A stretch of 64,000 bases of DNA, from positions 620,001-684,000 of the forward strand of contig NZ_CABFVD010000001.1 of assembly GCF_902143515.1 (NCBI RefSeq), read 5' to 3'. The notes under the pieces are model-generated. The model had not been told where the DNA came from, did not search any database, and saw nothing but the letters and a program-made list of their open reading frames with translations. Origin of the DNA: Hathewaya massiliensis. GTDB taxonomy: Bacteria; Bacillota; Clostridia; Clostridiales; Clostridiaceae. A program made the position numbers and the translations under genes. Shown here in pieces: positions 37,819 through 47,293 of this stretch (position 1 is its first letter; each line of letters starts with the position of its first letter).

Positions 37819-37905
37819 CTTCTCTCACCTAATTACAGCTTTCTTAATTTAGTAACTTATTTCTTAAATTTATGTTCCACTTTAGTTTATCTTCTTTTAC
37901 TTATA

Positions 37906-38928
37906 TTAATTTTCTCTTTTGTTTATATTTTTTATCCAACTTTGATTTTCTAAATACCAGTCTATAGTTTTTACAATTCCCTCTTCAAAATGAGTTTCAG
38001 GATACCAACCTAGTGAGTCTTTTATCTTTGTAGGGTCTATAGCGTATCTCCTGTCATGTCCTTTTCTATCTTCCACATAGGTTATTAAATCCTCTGTTAT
38101 GGCCCTATCCACTTTTTTATTTAAGTAGTCTATTATAATCTTTACTATGTCTATATTGGTCTTTTCGTTGTGCCCTCCTATATTATAAACTTCTCCTGGA
38201 GTGCCTTCATTTATAACCATATCTATGCCCTTACAATGATCCTCTACATAAAGCCAATCTCTTACATTTAATCCATCACCATATACAGGTAAGTTCTTAT
38301 GCTTTAAACAATTATCTATTATAAGTGGTATTAACTTTTCTGGGAATTGATATGGTCCGTAGTTGTTTGAACATCTAGTTATGTTTATTGGCATTTTATA
38401 TGTATGGAAATAGGCATTTACTATTAAATCTGCTGAAGCCTTACTAGAAGAATATGGACTTCTAGGGTCTATCTTAGTGTCCTCTGTAAAATATCCTTCT
38501 TTTCCTAAGGAGCCATAGACTTCGTCTGTAGATATTTGTATGTATTTTACTCCTTCTTTAAAGCCTTTAGGGCTTTCCCAAAACTTTTTAGCACAATTTA
38601 AAAGATTAGTTGTTCCTAGTACATTGGTTTTTATAAATATTTCTGGATCTTCTATGCTTCTATCTACATGAGATTCTGCTGCAAAGTTTACCACATAGTT
38701 TATTTCATGATTTTTGAAAATTGTCTCTACTAGGGATTTATCCCCTATATCTCCCTTAATGAATTTATATCTCTCATGATCTTCCACTTCTTTTAAGTTT
38801 TCTAAATTTCCTGCATAGGTTAGTTTATCTAGGTTTATTATAAAAATATCCTTATGCTTTTTTAACATATATAATATAAAGTTTGACCCTATAAATCCTG
38901 CTCCACCGGTTACTAAATAAGTTTTCAT
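37906..38928 (-). CDS. rfbB: dTDP-glucose 4,6-dehydratase
   Basis: 340 residues, extended SDR. TGGAGFIGS is at 7-15, NFAAESHVDRS at 81-91, STDEVYGSLG at 133-142 (Asp135/Glu136 catalytic) and Y159-x3-K163. It converts dTDP-glucose to dTDP-4-keto-6-deoxyglucose, step two of dTDP-L-rhamnose synthesis. The order rfbA-rfbC-rfbB on the minus strand (40540 to 37906) is a usual operon arrangement; rfbD is at 277-1158. Confidence 0.95.
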   Translation of the reverse strand: MKTYLVTGGAGFIGSNFILYMLKKHKDIFIINLDKLTYAGNLENLKEVEDHERYKFIKGDIGDKSLVETIFKNHEINYVVNFAAESHVDRSIEDPEIFIKTNVLGTTNLLNCAKKFWESPKGFKEGVKYIQISTDEVYGSLGKEGYFTEDTKIDPRSPYSSSKASADLIVNAYFHTYKMPINITRCSNNYGPYQFPEKLIPLIIDNCLKHKNLPVYGDGLNVRDWLYVEDHCKGIDMVINEGTPGEVYNIGGHNEKTNIDIVKIIIDYLNKKVDRAITEDLITYVEDRKGHDRRYAIDPTKIKDSLGWYPETHFEEGIVKTIDWYLENQSWIKNINKREN

Positions 38929-39042
38929 CTAACTCCCTCCCTTTTAATAGCCTATCTATAAAAATAGTAAATATTATAAATTCTTATATACTTTGAAAAC
39001 ACTAGATACTATAGATTTTCATATCTTATTAAAACACTATAA

Positions 39043-39633
39043 CTATAAAATTTCATATCTATTGTTACAGTTTTTCTTAAAAAAGCTCTCTATATCCTTT
39101 ACCTTTTTTTGAGCTTTATCCTTATCTGATAGGATTATTTCTTCTATGTCTTCTATGGGCCATTTTACCCCTATGGTCTCATCATCCCACTTAACTCCAC
39201 TATCATGTTCTGGATGATAAAAGTCTGTGCACTTATAATTAAAAATTGCTGTATCCGATAAGACTACAAAGCCGTGGGCAAAACCTTCTGGAATATAAAA
39301 TTGAGTTTTATTTTCCTCAGATAAAATAACTCCTTCCCACTGAAGAAAGGTCTTTGAATCTTCTCTTAAATCTACAGCAACATCAAATATTTTTCCCTTA
39401 ATTACTCTCACTAATTTCCCTTGAGGATGTTTTTTTTGAAAGTGAAGTCCTCTTAAAACTCCCTTTTTAGAAAAAGACTCATTATCCTGAACAAATTTCA
39501 TGGTAAGTCCATTTTCATAAAAGTCTTCTTCGCTATAGGTTTCCATAAAATATCCTCTATGGTCACCAAATACTTTTGGTTCTATAATATATAAATCTTT
39601 TATCTTAGTTTCTTTAACATTAAAGTTTCCCAT
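39043..39633 (-). CDS. rfbC: dTDP-4-dehydrorhamnose 3,5-epimerase
   Basis: About 196 residues from the ATG at 39633, which has AAGGGGG 10 bases upstream; the frame to 39663 overlaps the rfbA stop region and lacks a site. The cupin fold shows DHRGYFMETY, FVQDNESFSKKGVLRGLHFQ (catalytic His) and PEGFAHGFVVLSD. It performs step three of dTDP-L-rhamnose synthesis. It lies 37 bases after rfbA. Confidence 0.94.
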   Translation of the reverse strand: MGNFNVKETKIKDLYIIEPKVFGDHRGYFMETYSEEDFYENGLTMKFVQDNESFSKKGVLRGLHFQKKHPQGKLVRVIKGKIFDVAVDLREDSKTFLQWEGVILSEENKTQFYIPEGFAHGFVVLSDTAIFNYKCTDFYHPEHDSGVKWDDETIGVKWPIEDIEEIILSDKDKAQKKVKDIESFFKKNCNNRYEIL

Positions 39634-39670
39634 GTACTTATACCCCCTTAAACTTCTTCTCATAATTCCA

Positions 39671-40540
39671 TTAAACTTCCTCTGATAACTCCATTAAATA
39701 TTTTCCGTATCCTGTTTTTAAAAGAGGTGTTGCAAGTTCCTTTAACTTTTCCCTGTCTATCCATCCCATTCTATATGAGATTTCTTCTAGGCAAGCTATA
39801 TAAGTTCCTTGGGTGTTTTGTACTGCCTCTACAAAGTTTGAAGCCTTTAACATGGAACTATGACTTCCTGTATCAAGCCAAGCCATGCCTCTTCCTAGTA
39901 AATCTACTTTTAAGCTTCCTTCTTTCATATACAATTTATTTAAATCTGTAATTTCAAGTTCTCCTCTTTTGGAAGGCTTTAAGGTTTTAGCCTTTTCTAT
40001 AACCGTATTATCATAGAAGTATAATCCTGGTACTGCATACTTAGATTTTGGATTTTCTGGCTTTTCTTCAAGGGATATTACTTTATTGTCTTTATCAAAC
40101 TCTACTACTCCAAATTCTCTTGGATTTTGAACATAATATCCATATATTATAGCCCCTTCTTTTAAACTAGCTCCTCTTTCTAAATGCCTTCCAAAACTTT
40201 GTCCCCAAAATATGTTATCTCCAAGTATTAAGGCAACATTATCTTCCCCTATAAAATCTTCTCCTATAATAAAGGCTTCTGCAAGTCCATTGGGGTTTTC
40301 TTGTACTTTATAGCTTATGTTAAGGCCTAGGTCACTGCCATCTTTAAACAGATCCTTAAATCCTCTAAGATCTCTCTCTGTGCATATTATTAATACTTCT
40401 CTTATACCTGATAACATTAAAACTGACATAGGATAATATATCATTGGTTTATCATAAATTGGAACCATTTGTTTTGACATTGCCTTAGTTACAGGATAAA
40501 GTCTTGTTCCTTCTCCTCCAGCTAGTATTATTCCCTTCAT
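39671..40540 (-). CDS. rfbA: Glucose-1-phosphate thymidylyltransferase
   Basis: 289 residues. The nucleotide-binding loop [11 protein letters not shown] is at about 6-16, then [29 protein letters not shown] and [20 protein letters not shown]. The length and motifs are canonical RmlA (dTTP + glucose-1-P to dTDP-glucose). It is the first step of the rhamnose pathway and the first of the rfbA-C-B trio. Confidence 0.95.
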   Translation of the reverse strand: MKGIILAGGEGTRLYPVTKAMSKQMVPIYDKPMIYYPMSVLMLSGIREVLIICTERDLRGFKDLFKDGSDLGLNISYKVQENPNGLAEAFIIGEDFIGEDNVALILGDNIFWGQSFGRHLERGASLKEGAIIYGYYVQNPREFGVVEFDKDNKVISLEEKPENPKSKYAVPGLYFYDNTVIEKAKTLKPSKRGELEITDLNKLYMKEGSLKVDLLGRGMAWLDTGSHSSMLKASNFVEAVQNTQGTYIACLEEISYRMGWIDREKLKELATPLLKTGYGKYLMELSEEV

Positions 40541-40578
40541 AGTTTACACCTTCCATTGTATAAAATAACTTTCTATCT

Positions 40579-41442
40579 TTAATTTTTTCTTCTTTTTACA
40601 CTTCTCTTCCCAAAAAAACTTCCTAAAAACCTTGCTGCAAAGTTTGGAATTATATTTAGTATGACCTTATTATTCTTCTCTTCAAAAGACCTTTTTAACA
40701 CATACTTTAGTAATTTCATTCCTGATTTATTACTTTTATAATTTAATAGGTAATTGTTTTCTTGAAGAAATATTCCTGTTTCATAATATCTTTTATATAG
40801 CTCTTTTAAGGTAAATCTATGGGAATGAATAACTTCTGATTCCGCACAGTATTTTATTCTATATCCATTTTGTATTAGTTTATAAGCTATATACATATCC
40901 TCATTGGTATTTAAAATCTTTTGATCATACCCATTTAGTTCTATAAACACATCTTTTCTTATGGCTGAAGATGCATCGGAGAAAAAGAAGGTCATAAATC
41001 CTAAACTTTTTATACTGTCTTTGGTTACTATTCTGCTTTGTTTTGGATAATTCTTTTCCCTTATATATTTCTCTATAGTATTATTATCACAGATTTGTCT
41101 GCTAAAAGCAGCCTCACTTTCCCCTACTGCTATAGGCTTTGTAAGGTTATATAGCCACATTTTGTCTTTAATCACTACATCTTGAGTTATAAAAACTAAT
41201 ATATCCCCTTCTGCATCAAAAGCGGCATCTTCTCTAGTCTTACTGTGGGAGAACTGTGATTTTAAAATCTTTTTATAGTTACATCCTAATTTTTTTAAGA
41301 TTTCCTCTGAGTTATCGCCACTATCTGTTAATATATATTTTATAGAGCATATGTGAACTCCTTCTTGTTTCATTAAAGAGCTATGTAAACTTTCTATAAA
41401 ATTTTCTCCATTATATAAGGGACATATAATAGAAATCTTCAT
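40579..41442 (-). CDS. Family 2 glycosyltransferase, RfbF/rhamnosyltransferase-like
   Basis: 287 residues. It starts ISIICPLYNGENFIESLHSS, has SQFSHSKTREDAAFDAEGDILVF around the metal-binding region, then SDASSAIRKDVFIELNGYD and NEDMYIAYKLI. The FSHSKTR-x4-A pattern is typical of rhamnosyltransferases of the WcaA/RfbF type. It sits just before rfbA, consistent with dTDP-rhamnose use. It is probably peripheral on the inner membrane face. Confidence 0.85.
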   Translation of the reverse strand: MKISIICPLYNGENFIESLHSSLMKQEGVHICSIKYILTDSGDNSEEILKKLGCNYKKILKSQFSHSKTREDAAFDAEGDILVFITQDVVIKDKMWLYNLTKPIAVGESEAAFSRQICDNNTIEKYIREKNYPKQSRIVTKDSIKSLGFMTFFFSDASSAIRKDVFIELNGYDQKILNTNEDMYIAYKLIQNGYRIKYCAESEVIHSHRFTLKELYKRYYETGIFLQENNYLLNYKSNKSGMKLLKYVLKRSFEEKNNKVILNIIPNFAARFLGSFFGKRSVKRRKN

Positions 41443-41517
41443 ATTTCTCTCCTTTTTATAAATAACTTTTTAAATAGAACTCTATTAATAGTTATATTAT
41501 ACGATGTTTTAAATTAG

Positions 41518-42783
41518 CTAATCTATTTTGTGTTTATTCCATAACTGCTGAATTATGTTAAAACATATTATAATTAAAATATAATTAGTTGATATATGTC
41601 TTATAATTGGACTCTCTATTAGGTTTTGTATTAGTATAAAGACTATAAAAGATAGAGAGTAGCTTAAATATTTCATCTCTTCTATTTTATCACAATTGTT
41701 TAATTTTTTTACCCTTCTCATGGTAATAAAAAATATAGGGATTATAAATAAGGCTCCTAATACTCCAAAATCTAAAATTATATCTAAATATCCATTATGT
41801 GCATTTACAGGAAGTCCTCCATAAAAGGTTGCTACAAAGTTTACTGAATAAATATTATTAGACCAATATCCTGTGTATCCATAACCTAAAAGTGGCTTTG
41901 TTTGTATTCCTGCTAGACAACCTTTCCAAATAACACTTCTATTAGTAAGGGTAGGATTTCTTCCAATTGATCCTAAAAGCTCTACATACCAATTAGGTTG
42001 ATTTACGATTAAATATACAAGGAAAAGAACTACTGGAACTATGCTGTATATTAAAAGCTTATTAAACTTCTTATATCTAGTAAGTATAAGGAGAAATATA
42101 AAAACTCCTAATAGCAGCATAGATGTCATACTTTTACTTAAGTATAAAAGTATTGAAGCACCTATAATGTTTAATATACATAAATTCCTTAGTTTCTTAT
42201 TATTTTTTAAGTTTAATATAAACCACAAACATAGGGTAATTGTCATATTCATATAAAGTCCTAGAGTATTTCTATGTTTAAATATGCCCCTTATAACAAA
42301 GGAATATCTCTTTTCTTCTAGATCAAAAATAAAAGGTGCCCTAAATATTAAACATAATAAATTTATAACAACCATAAGGGTAAACCAAATTAAAAGAATT
42401 TTAAAAACCTCATCTTTTTTAAAGTTTTTTCCTATATATATTGCTATAATAGTGGTTCCAAGTAATAAAATTGAATTTTTAAAGCTTTGTCCCCTAGCTT
42501 GAGACCAAATTACAGTAATTATACTATATAAGCATAATATTAAAAACATAAGGTTAACATCTTTTATATCCATTTTTAATTGCTTCTTTTTTATAAGAAC
42601 TACAAAAAGAAGGATTGGAAATAAAATTATGTATAAGTTTTTTATTATTTTAATCACTGAAAACTGATCTACAAAGGCTATGCTTGATGAAAATAATAAC
42701 AACATAAAAAATATTATATATTTAATTTCATTTTTTTCTAAAAAATCCTGAGCTTTTTCTATGTTCTTGTGTAAAATTTCCAT
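41518..42783 (-). CDS. O-antigen ligase/polymerase-family membrane protein
   Basis: 421 residues with about eleven membrane segments. The Wzy_C-type periplasmic loop contains SVIWKGCLAGIQTKPLLGYGYTGYW and AHNGYLDIILDFGVLGAL, the H-N-x-Y/F motif of the O-antigen ligase/polymerase superfamily. In a Gram-positive this would be a polymerase or a ligase transferring glycan to an acceptor. It differs from the polymerase at 33989, again hinting at two glycans or a polymerase plus ligase pair. Confidence 0.85.
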   Translation of the reverse strand: MEILHKNIEKAQDFLEKNEIKYIIFFMLLLFSSSIAFVDQFSVIKIIKNLYIILFPILLFVVLIKKKQLKMDIKDVNLMFLILCLYSIITVIWSQARGQSFKNSILLLGTTIIAIYIGKNFKKDEVFKILLIWFTLMVVINLLCLIFRAPFIFDLEEKRYSFVIRGIFKHRNTLGLYMNMTITLCLWFILNLKNNKKLRNLCILNIIGASILLYLSKSMTSMLLLGVFIFLLILTRYKKFNKLLIYSIVPVVLFLVYLIVNQPNWYVELLGSIGRNPTLTNRSVIWKGCLAGIQTKPLLGYGYTGYWSNNIYSVNFVATFYGGLPVNAHNGYLDIILDFGVLGALFIIPIFFITMRRVKKLNNCDKIEEMKYLSYSLSFIVFILIQNLIESPIIRHISTNYILIIICFNIIQQLWNKHKID

Positions 42784-42816
42784 ATTATTACCTCTCTTTT
42801 AAAGATTTCTTATCTT

Positions 42817-44328
42817 TTAGAGATTTCTTACTTTCTTCATAAGCAAATCTTTATAGTATTTAAACTCTTTATTCCTATAAAATAGAATAACATATGTTAG
42901 GTTTATTATGATTACATTAAGTATACAATTTAATAAAAAGTTTAAAAGTTTATTGTGTACATTTAAGTTATTACATGCAAACCTAGTTAGAATAAAGGGA
43001 ACTACTGCATAAAATAGATATACTATATAGTATTTTAAGTATTCTATAAGCCCTTTATTAAATACATTATTAAATACAATCTTAGGTTTTATCCAAAATA
43101 CCACGGATAAATTGCTTATTAAGGTACCTAAGAATATACCTACTAACCCCATTTTTTCTGCTAGTATTATAGAAAAGACTAAGTTTATAATTATTTCAAA
43201 TATGGGTGCATATCTATCCTCATAATATAGTCCTGCACTTTCTTTAAACTTATCTACGCACATTCTCATAGTTGTTATATAAAAGTTTATAAGTAAAACT
43301 ATAAGGACTTTTCTATCCAATATAAAGCCTTTTCCTAGCCATAATTCTATAAATTTATCTATGGCATTATAAAGTGAAATTCCTACAAAGGAAGATATCC
43401 AAAAGTTAAAAAAGAATAACTTTTTAAATACTTCAAAGGATTTCTTTTTATTTCCCTCTGCTAGCATGTTTCCTATACTTGCTGCTATGCCGTCAAATAT
43501 CTTATTTATAAAGCTTTGACAAAAACCTATAACTAGATTGTAATTTGTAAACATAGTAGCAGTTTTAAAGTTAAAAAAGTAGGGTATTAATATGTTATCC
43601 GTGCTAAAAACTACAAAACTCCCGATTTTATGTATAAATAAGGCTTTTATATTTCTAATTATGTTTCCTTTTTCTTTTACTTCCTCTGTTTTTGTGGTCT
43701 TTAGCCAGTTGAATTTTTTATCTACTATGTAATTTATAATTATTAAATATCCAATATTAGTTACTACCTGTATAAGAATAAATACAATAAAGGATTTATA
43801 AATATAAAGTATTCCTATCTGAATTGCTCCCCTTAAAAATTTAAAAATAAAATCCCAAAAGGAAATTAAATATCCATTTTCACTGGCATATAAAAGACAA
43901 GTTTTATATGAGAAATAATAAGTTAAAGTTGTATCTATTATATAAATTATAAAACATACCTTAACATATCTTATATCTATTTGCTCTTTTACAAAGATAT
44001 AAAGGAAGTTCGAAAGAATTATTCCACTAAAAAATAGTATAGTTCCACAAACTCTATATATTTTTGAATACAATGTAACTATACTTTTTATTTGAACTTT
44101 ATCCCCTTCTTTAAAGGGTTTATATAAGGAAAACATTATAGCCATGCCTACGCCGGACTCTATTAAATTTAAGAAGTTAAGCACACCTTGTAGCAGTCCT
44201 TGAAGTCCTGCCATATCTTGTCCTAAAATATTTATAAATACTTTTCTATTTACAAAGGTTAAAACCATTAGAAGAGTATATGTTACTATACCATATATAA
44301 CATTTTTTCTTGAATGTTTAACTCTCAT
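42817..44328 (-). CDS. Second polysaccharide flippase (MOP superfamily)
   Basis: About 503 residues from the ATG at 44328, with AAAGGTG 6 bases upstream; the GTG at 44337 lies inside that site. About 12-14 membrane segments. The N-terminal pattern NVIYGIVTYTLLMVLTFVNR...LGQDMAGLQGLLQG resembles lipopolysaccharide biosynthesis flippases found in Firmicute capsule loci. Its start overlaps the end of the preceding glycosyltransferase by 11 bases, so the two are coupled. Confidence 0.85.
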   Translation of the reverse strand: MRVKHSRKNVIYGIVTYTLLMVLTFVNRKVFINILGQDMAGLQGLLQGVLNFLNLIESGVGMAIMFSLYKPFKEGDKVQIKSIVTLYSKIYRVCGTILFFSGIILSNFLYIFVKEQIDIRYVKVCFIIYIIDTTLTYYFSYKTCLLYASENGYLISFWDFIFKFLRGAIQIGILYIYKSFIVFILIQVVTNIGYLIIINYIVDKKFNWLKTTKTEEVKEKGNIIRNIKALFIHKIGSFVVFSTDNILIPYFFNFKTATMFTNYNLVIGFCQSFINKIFDGIAASIGNMLAEGNKKKSFEVFKKLFFFNFWISSFVGISLYNAIDKFIELWLGKGFILDRKVLIVLLINFYITTMRMCVDKFKESAGLYYEDRYAPIFEIIINLVFSIILAEKMGLVGIFLGTLISNLSVVFWIKPKIVFNNVFNKGLIEYLKYYIVYLFYAVVPFILTRFACNNLNVHNKLLNFLLNCILNVIIINLTYVILFYRNKEFKYYKDLLMKKVRNL

Positions 44329-45316
44329 TTTTTTCACCTTTTTTTCTAAAAATCCTATACATTAATTTTGGAGAAACTAATATTCCTAGTGAACCTACCT
44401 TAAATTTAAGTTTGCTCTTTTCACCATTAGCCTTAAATCCTTTTAAATAAGCTTTTATTTCTCTATTGTTAATAAACTCTAAAAGCTCCTCTTTATGTTG
44501 TCCACTTTGTGCAACCTTTGAAAAAATCCTCATTATGGATTGGGGAATTGCATACTCCCTCAGAGATTTTTCAACTTCCTGACTTTTATAAAATTCTCTA
44601 TTATAATTTAAAATCTGAAGGTTTGATTTATGTAAGTCAAAATATTCTTTTCCACATCTTTTAGTAACAGAACTGTTTCTTCTTAAATAATAAACTAGGG
44701 ATTCTTTTATGCAAGCTACTTTTTTAGCATTCATAAGTGCTTTTATTATAAATACTGTATCTTCTCCAAATTTTAATTCTGAGTCAAATCTTAAGTTTTT
44801 CTCTTTTAAAAACTCTCTTAAATAAAATCCTGAAATAGCACTAATATAAATATTATTTTGAAGCATCTTAGCTGCTGCTTGTACTCCCTCTATAGGTGAA
44901 TCTATGTATTTATGAACTTTAAAAGGTATGCTTCCATCCTTTTCATTTACATGAACATAGCCACAAAAGCTTATTTCAGCTCCAGAATTTTCAGCACAGT
45001 GATACATCTTTTCTAGAAGGCTTTCTTCTATATAGTCATCTCCATCTAAAAAATAAATGTATTTCCCCTTAGCTTCTTCTATGCCTAAATTTCTCGCCTT
45101 GCTTACACCTTCATTTTTTTTATTTATAATTCTCCAATTAATAAGGCTTTGATCTAAAGTATCCTCTACAACTTGAAGGCTTTTATCTGTAGAACCATCA
45201 TTTATAACTATAAGTTCAAAGTCTTTAAAACTTTGAGACTTTATTGATTCTAAGGTTCTCCCTATATAGTTTTCTACATTGTACATAGGTACTACAACAG
45301 AAATTTTAATATTCAT
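44318..45316 (-). CDS. Family 2 glycosyltransferase (EpsJ/TagA-like GT-A)
   Basis: 332 residues: KISVVVPMYNVENYIGRTLESI, ELIVINDGSTDKSLQV, VSKARNLGIEEAKGKYIYFLDGDDYIE (DxD) and FGEDTVFIIKALMNAKK. This is the common capsule/teichoic-acid GT2 type. A basic C-terminus without a membrane segment suggests a cytosolic or peripheral enzyme. The following flippase gene overlaps it. The spacer above it (45340-45400) is a short TTACTTATTACT-type tract. Confidence 0.88.
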   Translation of the reverse strand: MNIKISVVVPMYNVENYIGRTLESIKSQSFKDFELIVINDGSTDKSLQVVEDTLDQSLINWRIINKKNEGVSKARNLGIEEAKGKYIYFLDGDDYIEESLLEKMYHCAENSGAEISFCGYVHVNEKDGSIPFKVHKYIDSPIEGVQAAAKMLQNNIYISAISGFYLREFLKEKNLRFDSELKFGEDTVFIIKALMNAKKVACIKESLVYYLRRNSSVTKRCGKEYFDLHKSNLQILNYNREFYKSQEVEKSLREYAIPQSIMRIFSKVAQSGQHKEELLEFINNREIKAYLKGFKANGEKSKLKFKVGSLGILVSPKLMYRIFRKKGEKNES

Positions 45317-45409
45317 ATCTGCTCCTTACAACTTTACAGCTTATAATTTAGTATTTATACCTCTTATTACTTATTACTACTTACCTCTTACTTCCTACTT
45401 GTTTATAAC

Positions 45410-46453
45410 CTATAAATTTAACTTCATAATTGTCTTTCTAAGGGTTCTATTTTCAGATTCAATTTCAAATACTTCATAATAATCCGTAATATTTTCTACC
45501 ATTCTTATATCCTTAATTAAGGTATCTAAAGCATCTCCATAAGGAGTTTCTTCTATTAAGCTTATGCTCTTTTTAAAATCCTCAACAGAGCTTCTGGTGC
45601 TCCCTGTAAGAGTAAGCCCTTTTTCTAAGATTTTTCTTGTGTTTATCTCTATATTATTTTCTGCAACTCCTGTTAAAACTATTTGTCCACCAATGTTAAT
45701 TACATCTATAATTTCATTAATAGCAAACTTGGAGGAGTTTCCTCCAACACATTCAAAAGCTATATCTATATTTTCTTTTTTTATGTTATGATCCTTTATA
45801 TAATAGGTTTTATGGCTTTTAAACTGCTCTAGTTTTTCTCCATTTTTACCTATGGATATTATTCTGCTATTAGTATTATTTACTAATATGGAGCTTAATA
45901 TATACCCTAGTATCCCATCTCCCCATACTCCTATTACTTTGTTATTTAAGTCCCCACACCTTCTCATAGCTGATATACCTACAGAAGTTAACTCAGAAAA
46001 AACCGCCTTGTGAATAGGAGTACTCTCCTTAAAAGGTATTATATTTCTAACAGGGAAAGAGAGGTATTCGCAAGAAAATCCATCTACATTACTAGAAGCA
46101 AACTTAGCAAATGGATCATAGTTTTCTCCAAGAGAAGAATCTTCTAAGAAAGTTCTCTTTGAATGATTTAACTTACTTGAAAAAATATTAGGTACCAAAA
46201 CCACCCTTTGACCCACTTCAAAAGTTCCTGTAGGATCTTTTATAACAACCCCTGTAGCTTCATGAATTAATCGCATAGGGTATTTTAAACCTAAAACCTT
46301 TTTATCCCTTTTGCCCATATAATACCTTAAATCCGCCTTACAAATTGCACCCATTTCAACTTTTACAAGAGCATGATTTTCTTTTATTTTTATATCTTCA
46401 TAATATATTTCAAAAGTCTTTGGAGATACTATTTTAAACCCTTTGCTAAGCAC
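45410..46453 (-). CDS. tarJ: Ribulose-5-phosphate reductase / ribitol-5-phosphate dehydrogenase (TarJ-like)
   Basis: 347 residues, zinc-type medium-chain dehydrogenase fold. The start (FKIVSPKTFEIYYEDI, then GAICKADLRYYMGKRD and LIHEATGVV with the metal-site Cys, Asp, His-Glu) fits TarJ, as does the degenerate Rossmann GVWGDGILGYI. TarJ reduces ribulose-5-P to ribitol-5-P for CDP-ribitol synthesis. The TarI-like cytidylyltransferase is the next gene upstream, the usual tarIJ pairing. Confidence 0.85.
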   Translation of the reverse strand: MLSKGFKIVSPKTFEIYYEDIKIKENHALVKVEMGAICKADLRYYMGKRDKKVLGLKYPMRLIHEATGVVIKDPTGTFEVGQRVVLVPNIFSSKLNHSKRTFLEDSSLGENYDPFAKFASSNVDGFSCEYLSFPVRNIIPFKESTPIHKAVFSELTSVGISAMRRCGDLNNKVIGVWGDGILGYILSSILVNNTNSRIISIGKNGEKLEQFKSHKTYYIKDHNIKKENIDIAFECVGGNSSKFAINEIIDVINIGGQIVLTGVAENNIEINTRKILEKGLTLTGSTRSSVEDFKKSISLIEETPYGDALDTLIKDIRMVENITDYYEVFEIESENRTLRKTIMKLNL

Positions 46454-46496
46454 CTAATCTCCCCCATTCAAACTCCTTAGTTTACTTAGTTTCTAT

Positions 46497-46545
46497 TCTT
46501 AACGTAGTGAATCAGTGATGAAGTAATTTTCATATCAACATTTTG
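46497..46545. repeat. Dispersed 49-bp intergenic repeat, copy A
   Basis: TCTTAAC...GTGATGAAGT...TCATAT.AACAT in the tarI-tarJ spacer; a copy with roughly three-quarters identity is at 61068-61116. No coding potential. Confidence 0.6.
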
Positions 46546-46554
46546 CTACAAGTT

Positions 46555-47265
46555 TTAGTTTACTTCTAGTTTTCCTAGTTTAATTACGGACTTTAAAATT
46601 AGTAAATCTTCAAAGGTAGTTACTTTAAAATTAAGCTTATCCCCATTTACAAGATGAACCTTATGTCCTAATTTTAAAACTAACTGACAATCATCTGTTG
46701 CCTCTTTAATATTATTATTTAAAGCCTCTTCATGAGCTTTTTTAATTAAGGCATATTCAAAACTTTGAGGTGTTTGCCCTAAGTAAAGTTCCTTTCTCTT
46801 TGGAACCTCTTCTATTTCCTCTCCGTTAAGGCTCTTTATTATGGTGTCCGTACTTGGTATTACAGTATCCACTGCTTTGTATTTTTTAGTAAACTCTATA
46901 TTTTCCGTTATTATTCTTTGAGATATTAAAGGTCTTGCAGAATCATGAATTACAAGAATGTCATCATCCTTACAAAAATCCTTTAAGGCTTCTATGCCCT
47001 TAAATACAGACCCTTGTCTTGAGTCTCCCCCATCTACAATCCATTTAACCTTTGAAATGCCATACTGTCTTATCCATATTTTCAAATCCTCTTGAAACTC
47101 TTTTTTACATATTACCGCTATATAATCTATGTCTTGATTTATGTCAAAAGCTTCTATGGTATGTATAATTAGAGGTTTTCCGTATATATCTATAAACTGT
47201 TTTGGAGTATCACTACCCATTCTTGTGCCACTTCCACCTGCTAATATAATTCCTATATTCATCAT
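46555..47265 (-). CDS. tarI: Ribitol-5-phosphate cytidylyltransferase (TarI/IspD family)
   Basis: 236 residues. The nucleotide-binding loop LAGGSGTRMGSDTPKQFIDI is at about 8-27; GGDSRQGSVFKGI, VIHDSARPLIS and ATDDCQLVL follow. These are shared with IspD, but the DTPKQF start and the adjacent tarJ make CDP-ribitol formation from CTP and ribitol-5-P the better call. A complete IspD role cannot be excluded. AGGAGG lies 5 bases before the first of two tandem ATGs. Confidence 0.87.
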   Translation of the reverse strand: MMNIGIILAGGSGTRMGSDTPKQFIDIYGKPLIIHTIEAFDINQDIDYIAVICKKEFQEDLKIWIRQYGISKVKWIVDGGDSRQGSVFKGIEALKDFCKDDDILVIHDSARPLISQRIITENIEFTKKYKAVDTVIPSTDTIIKSLNGEEIEEVPKRKELYLGQTPQSFEYALIKKAHEEALNNNIKEATDDCQLVLKLGHKVHLVNGDKLNFKVTTFEDLLILKSVIKLGKLEVN

Positions 47266-47293
47266 AGTCCCCTCCTATTTCTTAGTTTATATA